Shown: positions 34,556 to 44,107, numbered from the stretch's first letter. The stretch is DNA of 64,000 bases from Cupriavidus taiwanensis (GCF_900250075.1 NZ_LT977070.1:3366480-3430479), one strand, 5' to 3'. Notes: a model not told the origin generated them from the letters alone. A program made the numbers and translations.

Positions 34556-34876
34556 ATGCACCACGCTTTCCCGCCCAACGATCCCAACGCCATGGCCTAC
34601 TGGCGCGCGCGCCGCATGGTGCGCGCCCTGCGCGGCTGGTATATCCACCTGCTGGTCTACGCCGTGGTCAATGCGTGGCTGTGGTTCCGCTTCTTCTACT
34701 TCCCGTCGCCGCCGTGGTCGCATTACGCCACCACCAGCTGGCCCTGGCCGCTGACCACCACGCTGGCCTGGGGCCTGGGGCTGGCCTTGCACGGCTTGCT
34801 GGTCTGGAGCCGGCTGTCGCGCCGCGGCCGGGACTGGGAACAGCGCAAGATCCAGGAATTCATGGATCGGCACTAG
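34556..34876 (+). CDS. Stand-alone 2TM-domain protein
   Basis: 106 residues with two membrane helices (WYIHLLVYAVVNAWLWFRFF and LTTTLAWGLGLALHGLLVW) and the terminal motif RDWEQRKIQEFM. It is closely similar to the N-terminal membrane part of the histidine kinase at 35690 (FYLHAMVYVVVNA..., RRWEERKIAEYM). The ATG at 34556 is the start giving the conserved domain. It converges on the LytTR response regulator. It may modulate the kinase by hetero-association (inference). Confidence 0.8.
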   Translation: MHHAFPPNDPNAMAYWRARRMVRALRGWYIHLLVYAVVNAWLWFRFFYFPSPPWSHYATTSWPWPLTTTLAWGLGLALHGLLVWSRLSRRGRDWEQRKIQEFMDRH

Positions 34877-34913
34877 CCGGCCCTGTGGCCGGCGCCCAAT
34901 GACACCGGCCGGC

Positions 34914-35675
34914 TTACATCTGCCGGAACCGATGCATGTAGGCGCGCGACACCGGCAGTTCGGCATCGCTGCCGCGCATCCTGACAAAGAGCCGGCCTGA
35001 CTCGTCGCGCCGCGTGCCGGCCACGTATTCCATATTGACGATGGACGAGCGGTGGATCTGCCAGAACACCTCCGGGTCCAGGGCGGCCATCAGTTCCGCC
35101 AGCGGCGTGCGGATCAGGTGCTCGCCATCCCGGGTATGGACCACCACATACTTGTCGTCGCTCTGGAAGTACATCACCTCCTGGATCGGCACGTGGCTGG
35201 TGGTATTGCCGCGGCTGGCCCGGATCCATCGCAACTGCCCGCCACCTTCCGCGCGCGGCTGGGCGCGGGTCAGCTGGTTCAGCAGCTGCGCCAGTTCGGG
35301 CAGGGGCGCCGCCTCCTGCAACGCCTTGCGCAAGCGCTCGATGGTGCGGCCAAGCCGTTCCTCGCTGACCGGCTTGACCAGGTAGTCCACCGCGGCGCGC
35401 TCGAACGCATCGAGCGCAAATTCGTCATAGGCCGTGACGAACACCAGCCGCGTATCGGTTTCGATGCCCTGCGCCACTTCCAGCCCGGACAGGCCGGGCA
35501 TCTTGATATCCAGGAAGGCAACGCTCGGCGACAACCGCGCAATGGCGTCTGCGGCCTCGATGCCGTTGGTCGCCTCGGCAACGATCTGCAACTCCGGCCA
35601 CAGGCGCTGCAGCTTGCCACGCAGGTATGCACGCAGGTGCTCTTCGTCATCGGCGATCAGGGCGGTTGGCGTCAT
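34914..35675 (-). CDS. LytTR-family response regulator
   Basis: 253 residues: a receiver domain with phospho-acceptor Asp in FLDIKMPG, conserved ADDEE acidic pocket and the TAYDEFAL/VKP segments, then a C-terminal LytTR DNA-binding domain (HVPIQEVMYFQSDDKYV through FWQIHRSSIVN). It starts 14 bp after the kinase gene. LytTR regulators bind direct-repeat sites; the regulon cannot be read from the window. Confidence 0.92.
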   Translation of the reverse strand: MTPTALIADDEEHLRAYLRGKLQRLWPELQIVAEATNGIEAADAIARLSPSVAFLDIKMPGLSGLEVAQGIETDTRLVFVTAYDEFALDAFERAAVDYLVKPVSEERLGRTIERLRKALQEAAPLPELAQLLNQLTRAQPRAEGGGQLRWIRASRGNTTSHVPIQEVMYFQSDDKYVVVHTRDGEHLIRTPLAELMAALDPEVFWQIHRSSIVNMEYVAGTRRDESGRLFVRMRGSDAELPVSRAYMHRFRQM

Positions 35676-35689
35676 CGGGCGTCTCCGGT

Positions 35690-36604
35690 TCAGGATGCAG
35701 TCGGCAGCGGGAGATCGATCAGTACGGCAGTGCCGGGCGAGCGCTCTTCGATCCTGACGTGGGCGTCGCCGTCATACAGCACCGCCAGCCGTTCGCGCAG
35801 GTTAGACAGCCCAACGCCTGCACCAGCCGATGGCCGAAAACCCATGCCATCGTCCTCGATCGTCGCCAGCATGCGCGCGCCGCGCCGCTCCAGCCGGACC
35901 AGCAGCCGCCCGCCTTCGATCTTCGGCTCCAGGCCATGCTTGATCGCATTCTCGACCACCGGCTGCAGCAACATCGGCGCCAGCGGCATCGGTTCGAGTT
36001 GCGGGTCGACATCGACCGTGTAATGCAGCCGCTCACCCATGCGAATGCGGATCAGCGCCAGGTAGTCGCGCAGCAGCTTCGCCTCCTGCGCCACCGTGCC
36101 CTGCGTCGCGCGGCTGGCGGCAAGCGACACGCGCAGGTAGGCGATGAAATGCTCCAGCATCATCGTCGCCTTCTGCGGCGCGGGCTCGATCAGGCTGACC
36201 ACGTTGGCCAGCGTGTTGAACAGGAAGTGCGGCTCGATCTGCGCCTGCAGCAGCTTCATGCGCGCCTCGACCAGCTGCTTCTCCGTCGACAGCGTGCGCA
36301 CCTGTTCCTGCGCCATGTATTCGGCAATCTTGCGCTCTTCCCACCGCCGCCCCAGCAGGCCCACACGTCCCCAGGTCATGATCCCGTGCACTGCCAGGCC
36401 GATCCCCCACCCCATCAGCGGACCACCGGCCCAGGGCCGATGCGACGATCCCATCAGATGGAAGCCGATCAGCATCGCGTTCACCACCACATAGACCATG
36501 GCGTGCAGATAGAAGAAGCGCAACGCGCGCACGCGGTGGCGGGCTTCTTCATAGGCACGTTGCTCGGGGGCGGCGCGCCAGAGGCGGGAGTGGGGGAAAG
36601 GCAC
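35690..36604 (-). CDS. LytS/YehU-type sensor histidine kinase with N-terminal 2TM domain
   Basis: 304 residues: two N-terminal membrane helices ending in RRWEERKIAEYM, a coiled linker, the His_kinase dimerisation segment QIEPHFLFNTLANV with its phospho-acceptor histidine, and an ATPase domain with QPVVENAIKHG (N box) and DDGMGF (G box). The start is a GTG at 36604 without a strong ribosome site, so the exact start is uncertain. Pairs with the LytTR regulator immediately downstream. Confidence 0.88.
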   Translation of the reverse strand: MPFPHSRLWRAAPEQRAYEEARHRVRALRFFYLHAMVYVVVNAMLIGFHLMGSSHRPWAGGPLMGWGIGLAVHGIMTWGRVGLLGRRWEERKIAEYMAQEQVRTLSTEKQLVEARMKLLQAQIEPHFLFNTLANVVSLIEPAPQKATMMLEHFIAYLRVSLAASRATQGTVAQEAKLLRDYLALIRIRMGERLHYTVDVDPQLEPMPLAPMLLQPVVENAIKHGLEPKIEGGRLLVRLERRGARMLATIEDDGMGFRPSAGAGVGLSNLRERLAVLYDGDAHVRIEERSPGTAVLIDLPLPTAS

Positions 36605-36775
36605 GGGTGGGTGGTTGGGGCGGCGATTGGGCGCAGGTTACCACTGGCCCACGGGGGCTGATATGCGAGTGCCGGGAATCGACGGGATGGCGGCGTGAAA
36701 CGACGGAAATAAGACGTCGACGCCCAGTGTGGCCGGCTACCGCTGTGACAACGCCTCGGACACCGCCAAAACAAA

Positions 36776-36800
36776 ACGGGCTACGCAATGCGTAGCCCGT
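36776..36800 (-). terminator. Rho-independent terminator of tRNA-Thr
   Basis: Perfect 12-bp stem (ACGGGCTACGCA / TGCGTAGCCCGT) with a 1-nt centre, 10 bp past the tRNA 3' end. On the minus strand it is followed by TTTTGTTTT. Confidence 0.8.
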
Positions 36801-36810
36801 CTTTCAATTC

Positions 36811-36886
36811 TGGTGCCGGCTGCAGGACTCGAACCCGCCACCTGATGATTACAAATCAACTGCTCTACCTGATGAGCTAAGCCGGC
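36811..36886 (-). tRNA. tRNA-Thr(TGT)
   Basis: 76 nt including encoded CCA. Acceptor stem GCCGGCT / AGCCGGC, D arm TTAGCTCATCAGGTAGAGC, anticodon loop TTTGTAA (anticodon TGT, decoding ACA), variable loop, and T arm GGCGGGTTCGAGTCCTGC. The anticodon stem GTTGA / TCATC contains one T-T opposition. Followed by its own terminator. Confidence 0.92.
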
Positions 36887-36937
36887 ATATGGATGCAGAC
36901 CGCGATTCTACTGCATTGCGGTCGGCTTTGGGATGGC

Positions 36938-37426
36938 TTACTTCACCACTTTCAGTGCGGGCTTCTTGCCGCCGATGCGGGGCACCGGGGGCGGCGTGTC
37001 GTCGTCGCCGGGGCCGGGGTCGCTGGTGGTTGCCGGGGTTTCGGCTTCGACCGGGGCGAGCTTGGGCGGCGGGTTGTTTTCACGCTCGGTGGCGGCCTGG
37101 GTTTCCGGCACGCTGCGTTCGACCGGGAAGGCCATGCCTTGCCCGTTCTCGCGGGCGTAAATCGCCAGCACGTTCTCGACCGGCACGTCGATCTTGCGCG
37201 AGACACCGCCGAAGCGTGCGCTGAAGGTGATCCACTCGTTGCCCATGTCCAGGCCGCTGGTGGCGTCGAAGCTGACGTTCAGCACGATTTCGTTGTTCTT
37301 GACGAACTCGCGCGGCACGTTGGTGTTGGCGTCGACGAAGACGGCGATGTACGGCGTGAAGCCGTTGTCCGTGCACCATTCGTAGATGGCGCGGATCAGG
37401 TAGGGCTTGGTGGAGGTTTCAGGCAT
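36938..37426 (-). CDS. sspB: ClpXP protease specificity-enhancing factor SspB
   Basis: 162 residues. The folded N-terminal domain (STKPYLIRAIYEWC, FVDANTNVPREFVKNNEIVLN) binds ssrA-tagged substrates. A Pro/Asp-rich flexible linker leads to the C-terminal ClpX-binding peptide GGKKPALKVVK. It delivers tagged proteins to ClpXP. It sits 58 bp downstream of sspA, the usual sspA-sspB operon. Confidence 0.94.
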   Translation of the reverse strand: MPETSTKPYLIRAIYEWCTDNGFTPYIAVFVDANTNVPREFVKNNEIVLNVSFDATSGLDMGNEWITFSARFGGVSRKIDVPVENVLAIYARENGQGMAFPVERSVPETQAATERENNPPPKLAPVEAETPATTSDPGPGDDDTPPPVPRIGGKKPALKVVK

Positions 37427-37484
37427 TGTGCTTCCAATGGCGCCGGCAATGGCCCGAGGGCGGTTGCCGTCGGGCCGGTGCCGG

Positions 37485-38096
37485 TTAGCGGCGCATCACC
37501 TTTTCGGACGGGGTCAGCGCTTCGATGTACGCGGGACGGCTGAAAATGCGTTCAGCATACTTCAGCAGCGGCGCGGCGTTCTTCGACAGCTCGATGCCGT
37601 AGTGGTCCAGGCGCCACAGCAGCGGCGCGATGGCGACGTCGAGCATCGAGAACTCTTCGCCCAGCATGTACTTGTTCTTGACGAAGATCGGCGCCAGCTG
37701 CGTCAGCCGGTCGCGAATCGCGGCGCGGGCGCGTTCGTGGTTCTTTTCCGCGGCCTTGCCCTTTTCGTTCTCCAGCGTGTAGACGTGGGTGAACAGTTCC
37801 TTTTCGAAGTTGAACAGGAACAGGCGGGCGCGGGCGCGCTGCACCGGGTCGGCCGGCATCAGCTGCGGGTGGGGGAAGCGCTCGTCGATATATTCGTTGA
37901 TGATGTTCGACTCATACAGGATGAGGTCGCGCTCGACCAGGATGGGCACCTGGCCGTACGGGTTCATCACCGAAATATCTTCGGGCTTGTTGAACAGGTC
38001 GACGTCGCGGATTTCAAAATCCATGCCTTTTTCGAACAGGACGAGGCGGCAACGTTGGGAAAACGGGCAAGTCGTACCCGAATACAACACCATCAT
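37485..38096 (-). CDS. sspA: Stringent starvation protein A (GST-fold)
   Basis: 203 residues with an N-terminal thioredoxin-like domain (SGTTCPFSQRCRLVLFEKG) and C-terminal GST helical domain. SspA binds RNA polymerase and alters transcription under starvation rather than conjugating glutathione. The ATG at 38096 begins MMVLYSGTTCP, the family N-terminus. Upstream is the petABC terminator, so it has its own promoter; sspB follows. Confidence 0.92.
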   Translation of the reverse strand: MMVLYSGTTCPFSQRCRLVLFEKGMDFEIRDVDLFNKPEDISVMNPYGQVPILVERDLILYESNIINEYIDERFPHPQLMPADPVQRARARLFLFNFEKELFTHVYTLENEKGKAAEKNHERARAAIRDRLTQLAPIFVKNKYMLGEEFSMLDVAIAPLLWRLDHYGIELSKNAAPLLKYAERIFSRPAYIEALTPSEKVMRR

Positions 38097-38219
38097 GGTT
38101 GGATTCCTTGGGCTTAGCCGGAGCTGGGTCGGACAGTAAGGTCTGCCATTCTGCCAAAGTCGGCTACCGAAAAGCAAATAAGTGGCAAATGCGGCGCTTT
38201 TTATGACTATCGCCTGAAA

Positions 38220-38267
38220 AAAGCCAGGGGCGGCGCTGCCTTTTTCGCAGCGACCGCCCCTGGCTTT
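38220..38267 (-). terminator. Rho-independent terminator of petABC
   Basis: A 14-bp outer stem (AAAGCCAGGGGCGG / CCGCCCCTGGCTTT) with an inner CGCTGC / GCAGCG stem, about 30 bp after petC. The minus strand continues with six T. Confidence 0.8.
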
Positions 38268-38300
38268 CTGGGTCAGGGCCCGATCAGGCCCTGCCACGGT

Positions 38301-39044
38301 TTACTTCACGTCTTTCCAGTACGCCGCGTTCAGGCGCCAGGCGAACACGGTGAACACGCCCAGGAACAGCAGCACCCACACGCCCAGGCGCTTGCGGTGG
38401 TTCTGCGCGGGCTCGGCCATCCAGTCGAGGAAGCTGACGAGGTCGGCGGTCATCTGGTCATACTCGACCTTGCTCAGCTTGCCCGGGCTCAGTTGCTCGA
38501 AGCCGGCGAACTTGTGCACCTTCTCGCCATGCTCTTCCACTTCAGTGAACTTGGCGGCGCGCTGGCCCTGCAGTTCCCACAGCACGTGCGGCATGCCGAC
38601 GCTCGGGAACACCAGGTTGTTCCAGCCGGTGGCGCGGCTGTCGTCGCGGTAGAACGTGCGCAGGTAGGTGTAGAGCCAGTCGTCGCCACGGGCGCGCGCG
38701 ATCACCGACAGGTCCGGCGGCTGCGCGCCGAAGAAGGCCTTGGCCTCCTTCGGCTGCATGGCGATGTTCATGGTTTCGCCCACCTTGTCCGCGGTGAACA
38801 GCAGGTTCTCGCGGATCTGGTCGTCGGTCAGGCCGATGTCCTTGAGCCGGTTGTAGCGCATCATCGATGCGCCGTGGCAGTTCAGGCAGTAGTTGACGAA
38901 CACCTTGGCGCCGCGCTGCAGCGACGACAGGTCGGCGGTGTTCACCGGCGCCGGCTCGAGGGGGAAGCCCCCCTCGGATGCCATGGCGGGCGCGCCGGCA
39001 ATGCAGGCGCCGGCCAGCGCGAGGATCGAAAGCAGCTTTTTCAT
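38301..39044 (-). CDS. petC: Ubiquinol-cytochrome c reductase, cytochrome c1
   Basis: 247 residues: signal peptide (LSILALAGACIAGAPAMA), one c-type haem site CLNCH within VNYCLNCHGASMMRYNRL, a methionine ligand region near MPHVL, and a C-terminal membrane anchor (WVLLFLGVFTVFAW). It is the cytochrome c1 of complex III, carrying electrons from the Rieske centre to cytochrome c in the periplasm. Last gene of petABC. Confidence 0.95.
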   Translation of the reverse strand: MKKLLSILALAGACIAGAPAMASEGGFPLEPAPVNTADLSSLQRGAKVFVNYCLNCHGASMMRYNRLKDIGLTDDQIRENLLFTADKVGETMNIAMQPKEAKAFFGAQPPDLSVIARARGDDWLYTYLRTFYRDDSRATGWNNLVFPSVGMPHVLWELQGQRAAKFTEVEEHGEKVHKFAGFEQLSPGKLSKVEYDQMTADLVSFLDWMAEPAQNHRKRLGVWVLLFLGVFTVFAWRLNAAYWKDVK

Positions 39045-39080
39045 CTTGTGTCCTTGTGCTCTTGTCGGGGTTCGCTTCGC

Positions 39081-40484
39081 TCAGTGCGGGTGGAACGTGA
39101 CACGCTCCGGGACCGGCTTGAACTCGCCGACACGGCTCCACAGCGGCATGGTCAGGAAGAAGGCGAAGTACAGCAGCGTACCGAGCTGCGACACCTTCTC
39201 ACCAACCGGCGACGGCGGTTGCACGCCGAGATAGCCGAGCACCAGGAACACCACCACGAAGACGATCAGGATGGTCTTGTGGAAAGCGGGACGATAGCGG
39301 ATGGACTTGACCGGCGAGCAGTCGAGCCACGGCAGGAAGAACAGGATCACCACCGAGCCGCCCATCACCAGCACGCCCCAGAACTTGGCGTCGATGAAGT
39401 AGAAGCCCACGGCCAGGATCACCGCGATGGCGATGGCACCGATCTTCACGCGCGCATCCTTGCTGCGCAGGAACACCATGCCGAGCAGCAGCGCGAAGAA
39501 CACCCACAGGATCGGCAGGAAGTTCGACGTGGTGGCGCGCAGCATCGAGTAGAACGGCGTGAAGTACCAGACCGGCGCGATATGCGGCGGAGTCTTCAGC
39601 GGGTCGGCCGGGAAGAAGTTGTTGGCTTCCAGGAAATAGCCGCCCACCTCGGGGAAGAAGAAGATCACCGCCGAGAACAGGATCAGGAAGCCGCCCACGC
39701 CGAGCAGGTCATGCACCGAGTAGTACGGGTGGAACGGGATGCCGTCCAGCGGGATGCCGTTTTCGTCCTTCTTGGCCTTGATCTCGACGCCGTCCGGGTT
39801 GTTCGAGCCCACTTCGTGCAGCGCGATGATGTGCGCGATCACCAGGCCCAGCAGCACCAGCGGCACGGCGATGACGTGGAACGAGAAGAAGCGGTTCAGG
39901 GTCGCGTCGCTGACCACGTAGTCACCGCGAATGAACAGCGACAGGTCCTGGCCAATCACCGGAATGGCCGAGAACAGGTTCACGATCACCTGGGCGCCCC
40001 AGTACGACATCTGGCCCCACGGCAGCAGGTAGCCCATGAAGGCTTCGGCCATCAGGCACAGGAAGATCAGGCAGCCGAAGATCCAGACCAGCTCGCGCGG
40101 CTTGCGGTACGAACCGTACAGCAGCCCGCGGAACATATGCAGGTAGACCACGACGAAGAACGCCGAGGCGCCGGTCGAATGCATGTAGCGCACCAGCCAG
40201 CCCCACGGCACTTCGCGCATGATGTATTCCACGCTGGCAAAGGCCACGGGAATGCCGGCGGCGTTAAGCGTGCCGTCCGGCTTGTAGTTCATCACCAGGA
40301 AGATGCCCGTGACGATCTGGATCACCAGCACCAGCAGCGCCAGCGAACCGAAGAAATACCAGAAGTTGAAGTTCTTCGGCGCGTAGTAGCGGGACAGGTG
40401 GTCTTCCCACAATTGGGTCGCGGGAAAGCGGGCGTCGATCCAGCCCAGCAGGCCGGTCGTCTTGACTTGTTTTTCGGCCGCCAT
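39081..40484 (-). CDS. petB: Ubiquinol-cytochrome c reductase, cytochrome b
   Basis: 467 residues, eight core membrane helices plus extra C-terminal helices. Haem-ligand histidines lie in the HSTGASAFFVVVYLHMFR and RFFSFHVIAVPL regions, and the quinol-site motif is a PDPL-type PADPLKTPPHI. It oxidises ubiquinol at the bc1 complex in the inner membrane. It lies between petA (2 bp gap) and petC, so a tight operon. Confidence 0.95.
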   Translation of the reverse strand: MAAEKQVKTTGLLGWIDARFPATQLWEDHLSRYYAPKNFNFWYFFGSLALLVLVIQIVTGIFLVMNYKPDGTLNAAGIPVAFASVEYIMREVPWGWLVRYMHSTGASAFFVVVYLHMFRGLLYGSYRKPRELVWIFGCLIFLCLMAEAFMGYLLPWGQMSYWGAQVIVNLFSAIPVIGQDLSLFIRGDYVVSDATLNRFFSFHVIAVPLVLLGLVIAHIIALHEVGSNNPDGVEIKAKKDENGIPLDGIPFHPYYSVHDLLGVGGFLILFSAVIFFFPEVGGYFLEANNFFPADPLKTPPHIAPVWYFTPFYSMLRATTSNFLPILWVFFALLLGMVFLRSKDARVKIGAIAIAVILAVGFYFIDAKFWGVLVMGGSVVILFFLPWLDCSPVKSIRYRPAFHKTILIVFVVVFLVLGYLGVQPPSPVGEKVSQLGTLLYFAFFLTMPLWSRVGEFKPVPERVTFHPH

Positions 40485-40486
40485 GA

Positions 40487-41104
40487 TCAGGCTTCTCCTT
40501 TCTCGTCCTTGCCGATCACGATCTTGCTTTCGGACAGGAACTGGTAGGGGGGAACATCGAGATTCTGCGGAGCCGGCTTGTTCTTGAAGACGCGCCCGGC
40601 CAGATCGAAGGTGGATCCATGGCAGGGGCAGAGGAAACCGGGATCAGTGCCGAGCTGAGGATTGGCACCGGGGGCGAAGGGGCCCGAGGGGGAACAGCCG
40701 AGATGGGAACAGATGCCCACTACCACCAGCACGTCCTTGTGCTCCGGACGCGAACGGGTTTCGTTCTTGCAGTACTCGGGCGTCTGCATGGTGAACGGGA
40801 TATCGGAATTGGGATCGGCCACTTCGCCGTCCGTCTTCTTCAGCGACGCCAGTTGCTCCTCCGTGCGCCGCATGATCCAGACCGGTTTGCCGCGCCACTC
40901 GACGGTCATCATCTCGCCCGGCTTCAGGGCGCCGATATCCGCCTCGACTGGGGCACCCGCGGCCTTGGCCTTCTCCGATGGTGCAAAGGTACTGACGAAA
41001 GGAACCGCTACCGCCACGCCTCCGACGCCGCCAGCGACGGATGTCGCGATCAACCAATTGCGGCGACCTTTATCCACGCTCTTCACGTCTTGCTGGTCAC
41101 TCAT
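40487..41104 (-). CDS. petA: Ubiquinol-cytochrome c reductase, Rieske iron-sulfur subunit
   Basis: 205 residues. The N-terminal twin-arginine signal/anchor (GRRNWLIATSVAGGVGG) is retained as a membrane helix. Rieske cluster ligands are in CSHLGCSP and CPCHGS. First gene of petABC; it reads divergently from mscL across a 214-bp spacer that must hold the operon promoter. Export is expected through Tat, encoded at 45.5-47.3 kb. Confidence 0.95.
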   Translation of the reverse strand: MSDQQDVKSVDKGRRNWLIATSVAGGVGGVAVAVPFVSTFAPSEKAKAAGAPVEADIGALKPGEMMTVEWRGKPVWIMRRTEEQLASLKKTDGEVADPNSDIPFTMQTPEYCKNETRSRPEHKDVLVVVGICSHLGCSPSGPFAPGANPQLGTDPGFLCPCHGSTFDLAGRVFKNKPAPQNLDVPPYQFLSESKIVIGKDEKGEA

Positions 41105-41318
41105 TCCAAACCCCAGGGGAAGTCAATTTAGATTTTGCGTCAACCATAAAGTGTACCTTAGACACCTGCGCACTAGATAGGCAGAAAATGCCACGGCCTC
41201 GCGCGATTATCGGACATGCATCCCGGAAATCCGCCTGCACGCTTGATTTCCGGTGAGTGATGCGGCAGGCTTCCAGCTTGAAACCGTTCACCCATCGCCA
41301 CAAGAAGGAGAACCCCCC

Positions 41319-41744
41319 ATGGGCATGATCTCGGAATTCAGAACCTTCGCCGTACGCGGCAACGTCATCGACCTGGCTGTCGGTGTGATCATTGGCGCGG
41401 CGTTCGGCAAGATCGTGGATTCGGTGGTCAACGACCTGATCATGCCGTTGGTAGGACGTGTGGTGGGCAAGCTGGATTTCTCCAGCATGTTCATTGTTCT
41501 GGCCGATCCCCCTCCCGGGACCCCGCTCACGCTCGATGCCCTGAAGAAGGCCGGCGTACCGGTGTTTGCCTATGGCAATTTCCTGACCATTGTTGTCAAC
41601 TTCATCATCCTGGCCTTCATCATCTTCCTGATGGTGCGCGCCTTCAACCGGATGCGCGCGGCAGAACCGGCGCCGCCGCCCGCCGCCCCGCCCGAGGAAG
41701 TGGCGCTGCTGCGTGAAATCCGTGACAGCCTGAAGGCCCGCTGA
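41319..41744 (+). CDS. mscL: Large-conductance mechanosensitive channel
   Basis: 141 residues with the MscL N-terminus ([27 protein letters not shown]), pore helix TM1, a periplasmic loop, TM2 ([20 protein letters not shown]) and a C-terminal helical bundle ([17 protein letters not shown]). It opens on membrane tension to release solutes under hypo-osmotic shock. The ATG at 41319 follows AAGGAG. It shares a bidirectional terminator with nif3. Confidence 0.96.
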   Translation: MGMISEFRTFAVRGNVIDLAVGVIIGAAFGKIVDSVVNDLIMPLVGRVVGKLDFSSMFIVLADPPPGTPLTLDALKKAGVPVFAYGNFLTIVVNFIILAFIIFLMVRAFNRMRAAEPAPPPAAPPEEVALLREIRDSLKAR

Positions 41745-41762
41745 TTTCGAAGCCAGAACGAT

Positions 41763-41785
41763 AAAACGGCCCCGCTGGGGCCGTT
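41763..41785. terminator. Bidirectional terminator between mscL and nif3
   Basis: AAAACGGCCCC / GGGGCCGTTTT hairpin between two convergent genes. T-runs lie on both strands (TTTTGTTTTTT on plus, TTTTAT on minus). Confidence 0.8.
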
Positions 41786-41800
41786 TTGTTTTTTGTCAGA

Positions 41801-42547
41801 TCAGACCGGATTCGGAATATCGATAAAGGTATGGCGCAGGCCGAAGCGCTCGGCCACATGCTGGCCCAGCGAGCGGATGCCATAGCGCTCGGTCGCGTGA
41901 TGGCCCGCCGCCAGATACGCCACGCCGCTCTCGCGCGCCAGGTGCGTGGTCTGCTCCGAGACTTCGCCGCTCAGATAGGCGTCGACGCCGGCGGCCACCG
42001 CGGCATCGAAATACCCTTGCGCCCCACCCGTGCACCAGCCAACGGTGCGGATCATCTGCTCCGGCGCGCCGATCGCCAGCGGTTCCCGCCCGAGCACGCC
42101 GCCGACATGCGCAGCCAGCGCGGCAAGCGGCATCGGCGCGGGTAGCGTGCCGGTCCAGCCCAGCTGGTCGTCACTGAAGCGGCCGGTGGGCGTGAAACCG
42201 AGCTGCAGGCCAAGTTGCGCGTTATTGCCGAATTCCGGGTGATTATCCAGCGGCAGGTGGTAGGCGAACAGATTGATATCGGCGCCGAGCAGGCGCTTCA
42301 GGCGCGCATGCTTCTGCCCCACCACGCGCGCATCCTCGTTTTTCCAGAAATAGCCGTGGTGCACGAGGATGGCGTCGGCGCCCGCCTCGACCGCGGCATC
42401 GACCAGCGCCAGGCTTGCCGTCACCCCGGTCACCACGTGTGTGATCTCCGAGCGACCTTGCACTTGCAGCCCATTGGGACAATAGTCCTTGTAGCGGGAA
42501 ACTTCCAACAGGTCGTTCAAGTACAATTCAAGCTCTTTTGTTTTCAT
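41801..42547 (-). CDS. Nif3-like dinuclear metal-centre protein (YbgI family)
   Basis: 248 residues of the NIF3/YbgI family, with conserved metal-binding His/Asp/Glu in [25 protein letters not shown] and GHHATERYG. The biochemical role is unsettled (a GTP cyclohydrolase type 2 assignment is annotation tradition). Its start lies 20 bp from the divergent Do-like protease gene, so promoters overlap. This pairing is conserved in related bacteria as far as I know. Confidence 0.9.
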   Translation of the reverse strand: MKTKELELYLNDLLEVSRYKDYCPNGLQVQGRSEITHVVTGVTASLALVDAAVEAGADAILVHHGYFWKNEDARVVGQKHARLKRLLGADINLFAYHLPLDNHPEFGNNAQLGLQLGFTPTGRFSDDQLGWTGTLPAPMPLAALAAHVGGVLGREPLAIGAPEQMIRTVGWCTGGAQGYFDAAVAAGVDAYLSGEVSEQTTHLARESGVAYLAAGHHATERYGIRSLGQHVAERFGLRHTFIDIPNPV

Positions 42548-42567
42548 TTTCTGCTCAAAACTCCAAT

Positions 42568-43761
42568 ATGTTGCGGCGCTTTTGGCTGTTCTTTGCCCAG
42601 GCTGTCACCGTCGTGCTGGCGGTCTGGTTCGTCGTGGCAACGCTCAAGCCTGAATGGCTGCAGAGGGGGCGCGTCGCGGTCCAATCCGGCTCGCCCATCG
42701 TGGCGCTCAAGGAGGTCGTGCCCAACGTGTCCGGTCCTGCGGCCGAAGGGTCATACAGCGAAGCCGCCCAGCTGGCCATGCCGGCGGTGGTCAATATCTT
42801 TACCAGCAAGAACGGCAACAAGCGCTCGCCCAACCCGCAGGCCGAGGATCCGTGGTTCCGCTTCTTCTTCGGCGACCGCCTGCCGGAGCGGCAGGAGCCG
42901 GTTTCCAGCCTGGGGTCGGGCGTCATTGTCAGCGCCGAGGGTTACATTCTAACCAACCACCACGTGGTCGACGGCGCCGACGAGATCGAGATCGCGCTGA
43001 CCGATGGCCGCAAGGCCAACGCCAAGGTGGTCGGCTCCGATCCGGAAACCGACCTGGCCGTGCTGAAGGTGACGCTCAAGGATCTGCCCGCGATCACGCT
43101 AGGCCGGCTCGAGAACGTGAAGGTCGGCGATGTGGTGCTGGCCATCGGCAACCCGTTCGGCGTGGGCCAGACCGTGACCATGGGCATCGTGTCCGCGCTG
43201 GGCCGCAGCCACCTGGGTATCAACACCTTCGAGAACTTCATCCAGACCGATGCCGCGATCAACCCCGGCAACTCGGGCGGCGCGCTGGTCGACGCGCAGG
43301 GCAACCTGCTGGGCATCAATACGGCGATCTATTCGCGCTCGGGCGGCTCGCTGGGCATCGGCTTCGCCATTCCGGTATCGACGGCCAAGCAGGTAATGGA
43401 GTCGATTATCTCGACCGGCAGCGTGACGCGCGGCTGGATCGGCGTCGAGCCGCAGGACATGACGCCGGAGATTGCCGAATCGTTCGGACTCGATGCCAAG
43501 GAAGGCGCCCTGATTGCCGCCGTGGTCCAGGGCGGTCCGGCCGACAAGGCGGGCGTACGGCCAGGCGATGTGCTGACAAAGGTAGATGGCTTGTCGATCA
43601 CGGATACCACGGCGCTTCTCAATGCCATTGCGCAGCTCAAGCCAGGCGTGGACATCAAGATGACCGTGATCCGGCGCGGCAAGCCGACGGACCTGACGGT
43701 GACCATCGGCAAGCGGCCACCTCCGCCGCGCCGCTCGCTGCCGTTCGAAGAGGAAGAATAA
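42568..43761 (+). CDS. DegS-like (HtrA/Do family) membrane-anchored serine protease
   Basis: 397 residues: N-terminal membrane anchor ([20 protein letters not shown]), trypsin-like domain with catalytic His in LTNHHVVDG, Asp in [11 protein letters not shown] and Ser in [12 protein letters not shown], then one PDZ domain ([20 protein letters not shown]). A single PDZ domain and a membrane anchor point to the DegS type, a periplasmic envelope-stress protease, rather than DegP (two PDZ). The start is ATG 42568. Followed by its own terminator. Confidence 0.92.
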   Translation: MLRRFWLFFAQAVTVVLAVWFVVATLKPEWLQRGRVAVQSGSPIVALKEVVPNVSGPAAEGSYSEAAQLAMPAVVNIFTSKNGNKRSPNPQAEDPWFRFFFGDRLPERQEPVSSLGSGVIVSAEGYILTNHHVVDGADEIEIALTDGRKANAKVVGSDPETDLAVLKVTLKDLPAITLGRLENVKVGDVVLAIGNPFGVGQTVTMGIVSALGRSHLGINTFENFIQTDAAINPGNSGGALVDAQGNLLGINTAIYSRSGGSLGIGFAIPVSTAKQVMESIISTGSVTRGWIGVEPQDMTPEIAESFGLDAKEGALIAAVVQGGPADKAGVRPGDVLTKVDGLSITDTTALLNAIAQLKPGVDIKMTVIRRGKPTDLTVTIGKRPPPPRRSLPFEEEE

Positions 43762-43790
43762 GCCGGGCCGCGCCTTTACCGGAGTCAGCA

Positions 43791-43812
43791 AACCCGCCAG
43801 CGATGGCGGGTT
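43791..43812 (+). terminator. Rho-independent terminator of DegS-like gene
   Basis: AACCCGCCA / TGGCGGGTT stem with GCGA loop, ending in a T-run, 30 bp after the stop. Confidence 0.85.
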
Positions 43813-44107
43813 TTTTCATGCCCGCATCGATTCCGGGACGGGGCGGTAGCGGCGAGATGGATCGGCCTGCGTCCGATTTCGGCAGAGCCGCAGCGTCCTG
43901 CCTTACAGCGCCAGTTGTCCTGGCGATGACAGCCCGTCTGAATGGGTCTGCCACCGTGCCTTGCCGGGCCGCTACTATCCGCGTGGTTTGAATGGGCAAA
44001 TGCAGACCGGCCCGTCCCAATGGAAATTCGCACGGTCTGACGGCAAGCGGACGCAGTACAAGGCGCCAGCCATTCTATCGATTGCCTCGCCTTGGATTGC
44101 GCAAAAG

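Noticed and set aside
36811..36886. tRNA-Thr as an integration site of a mobile element
   Set aside because: No integrase, direct repeat of the tRNA 3' end or compositional change is seen next to it.
38397..40547. 716-residue plus-strand frame opposite cytochrome b and c1
   Set aside because: His/Gln/Asp-rich antisense shadow of petBC with no recognisable domain.
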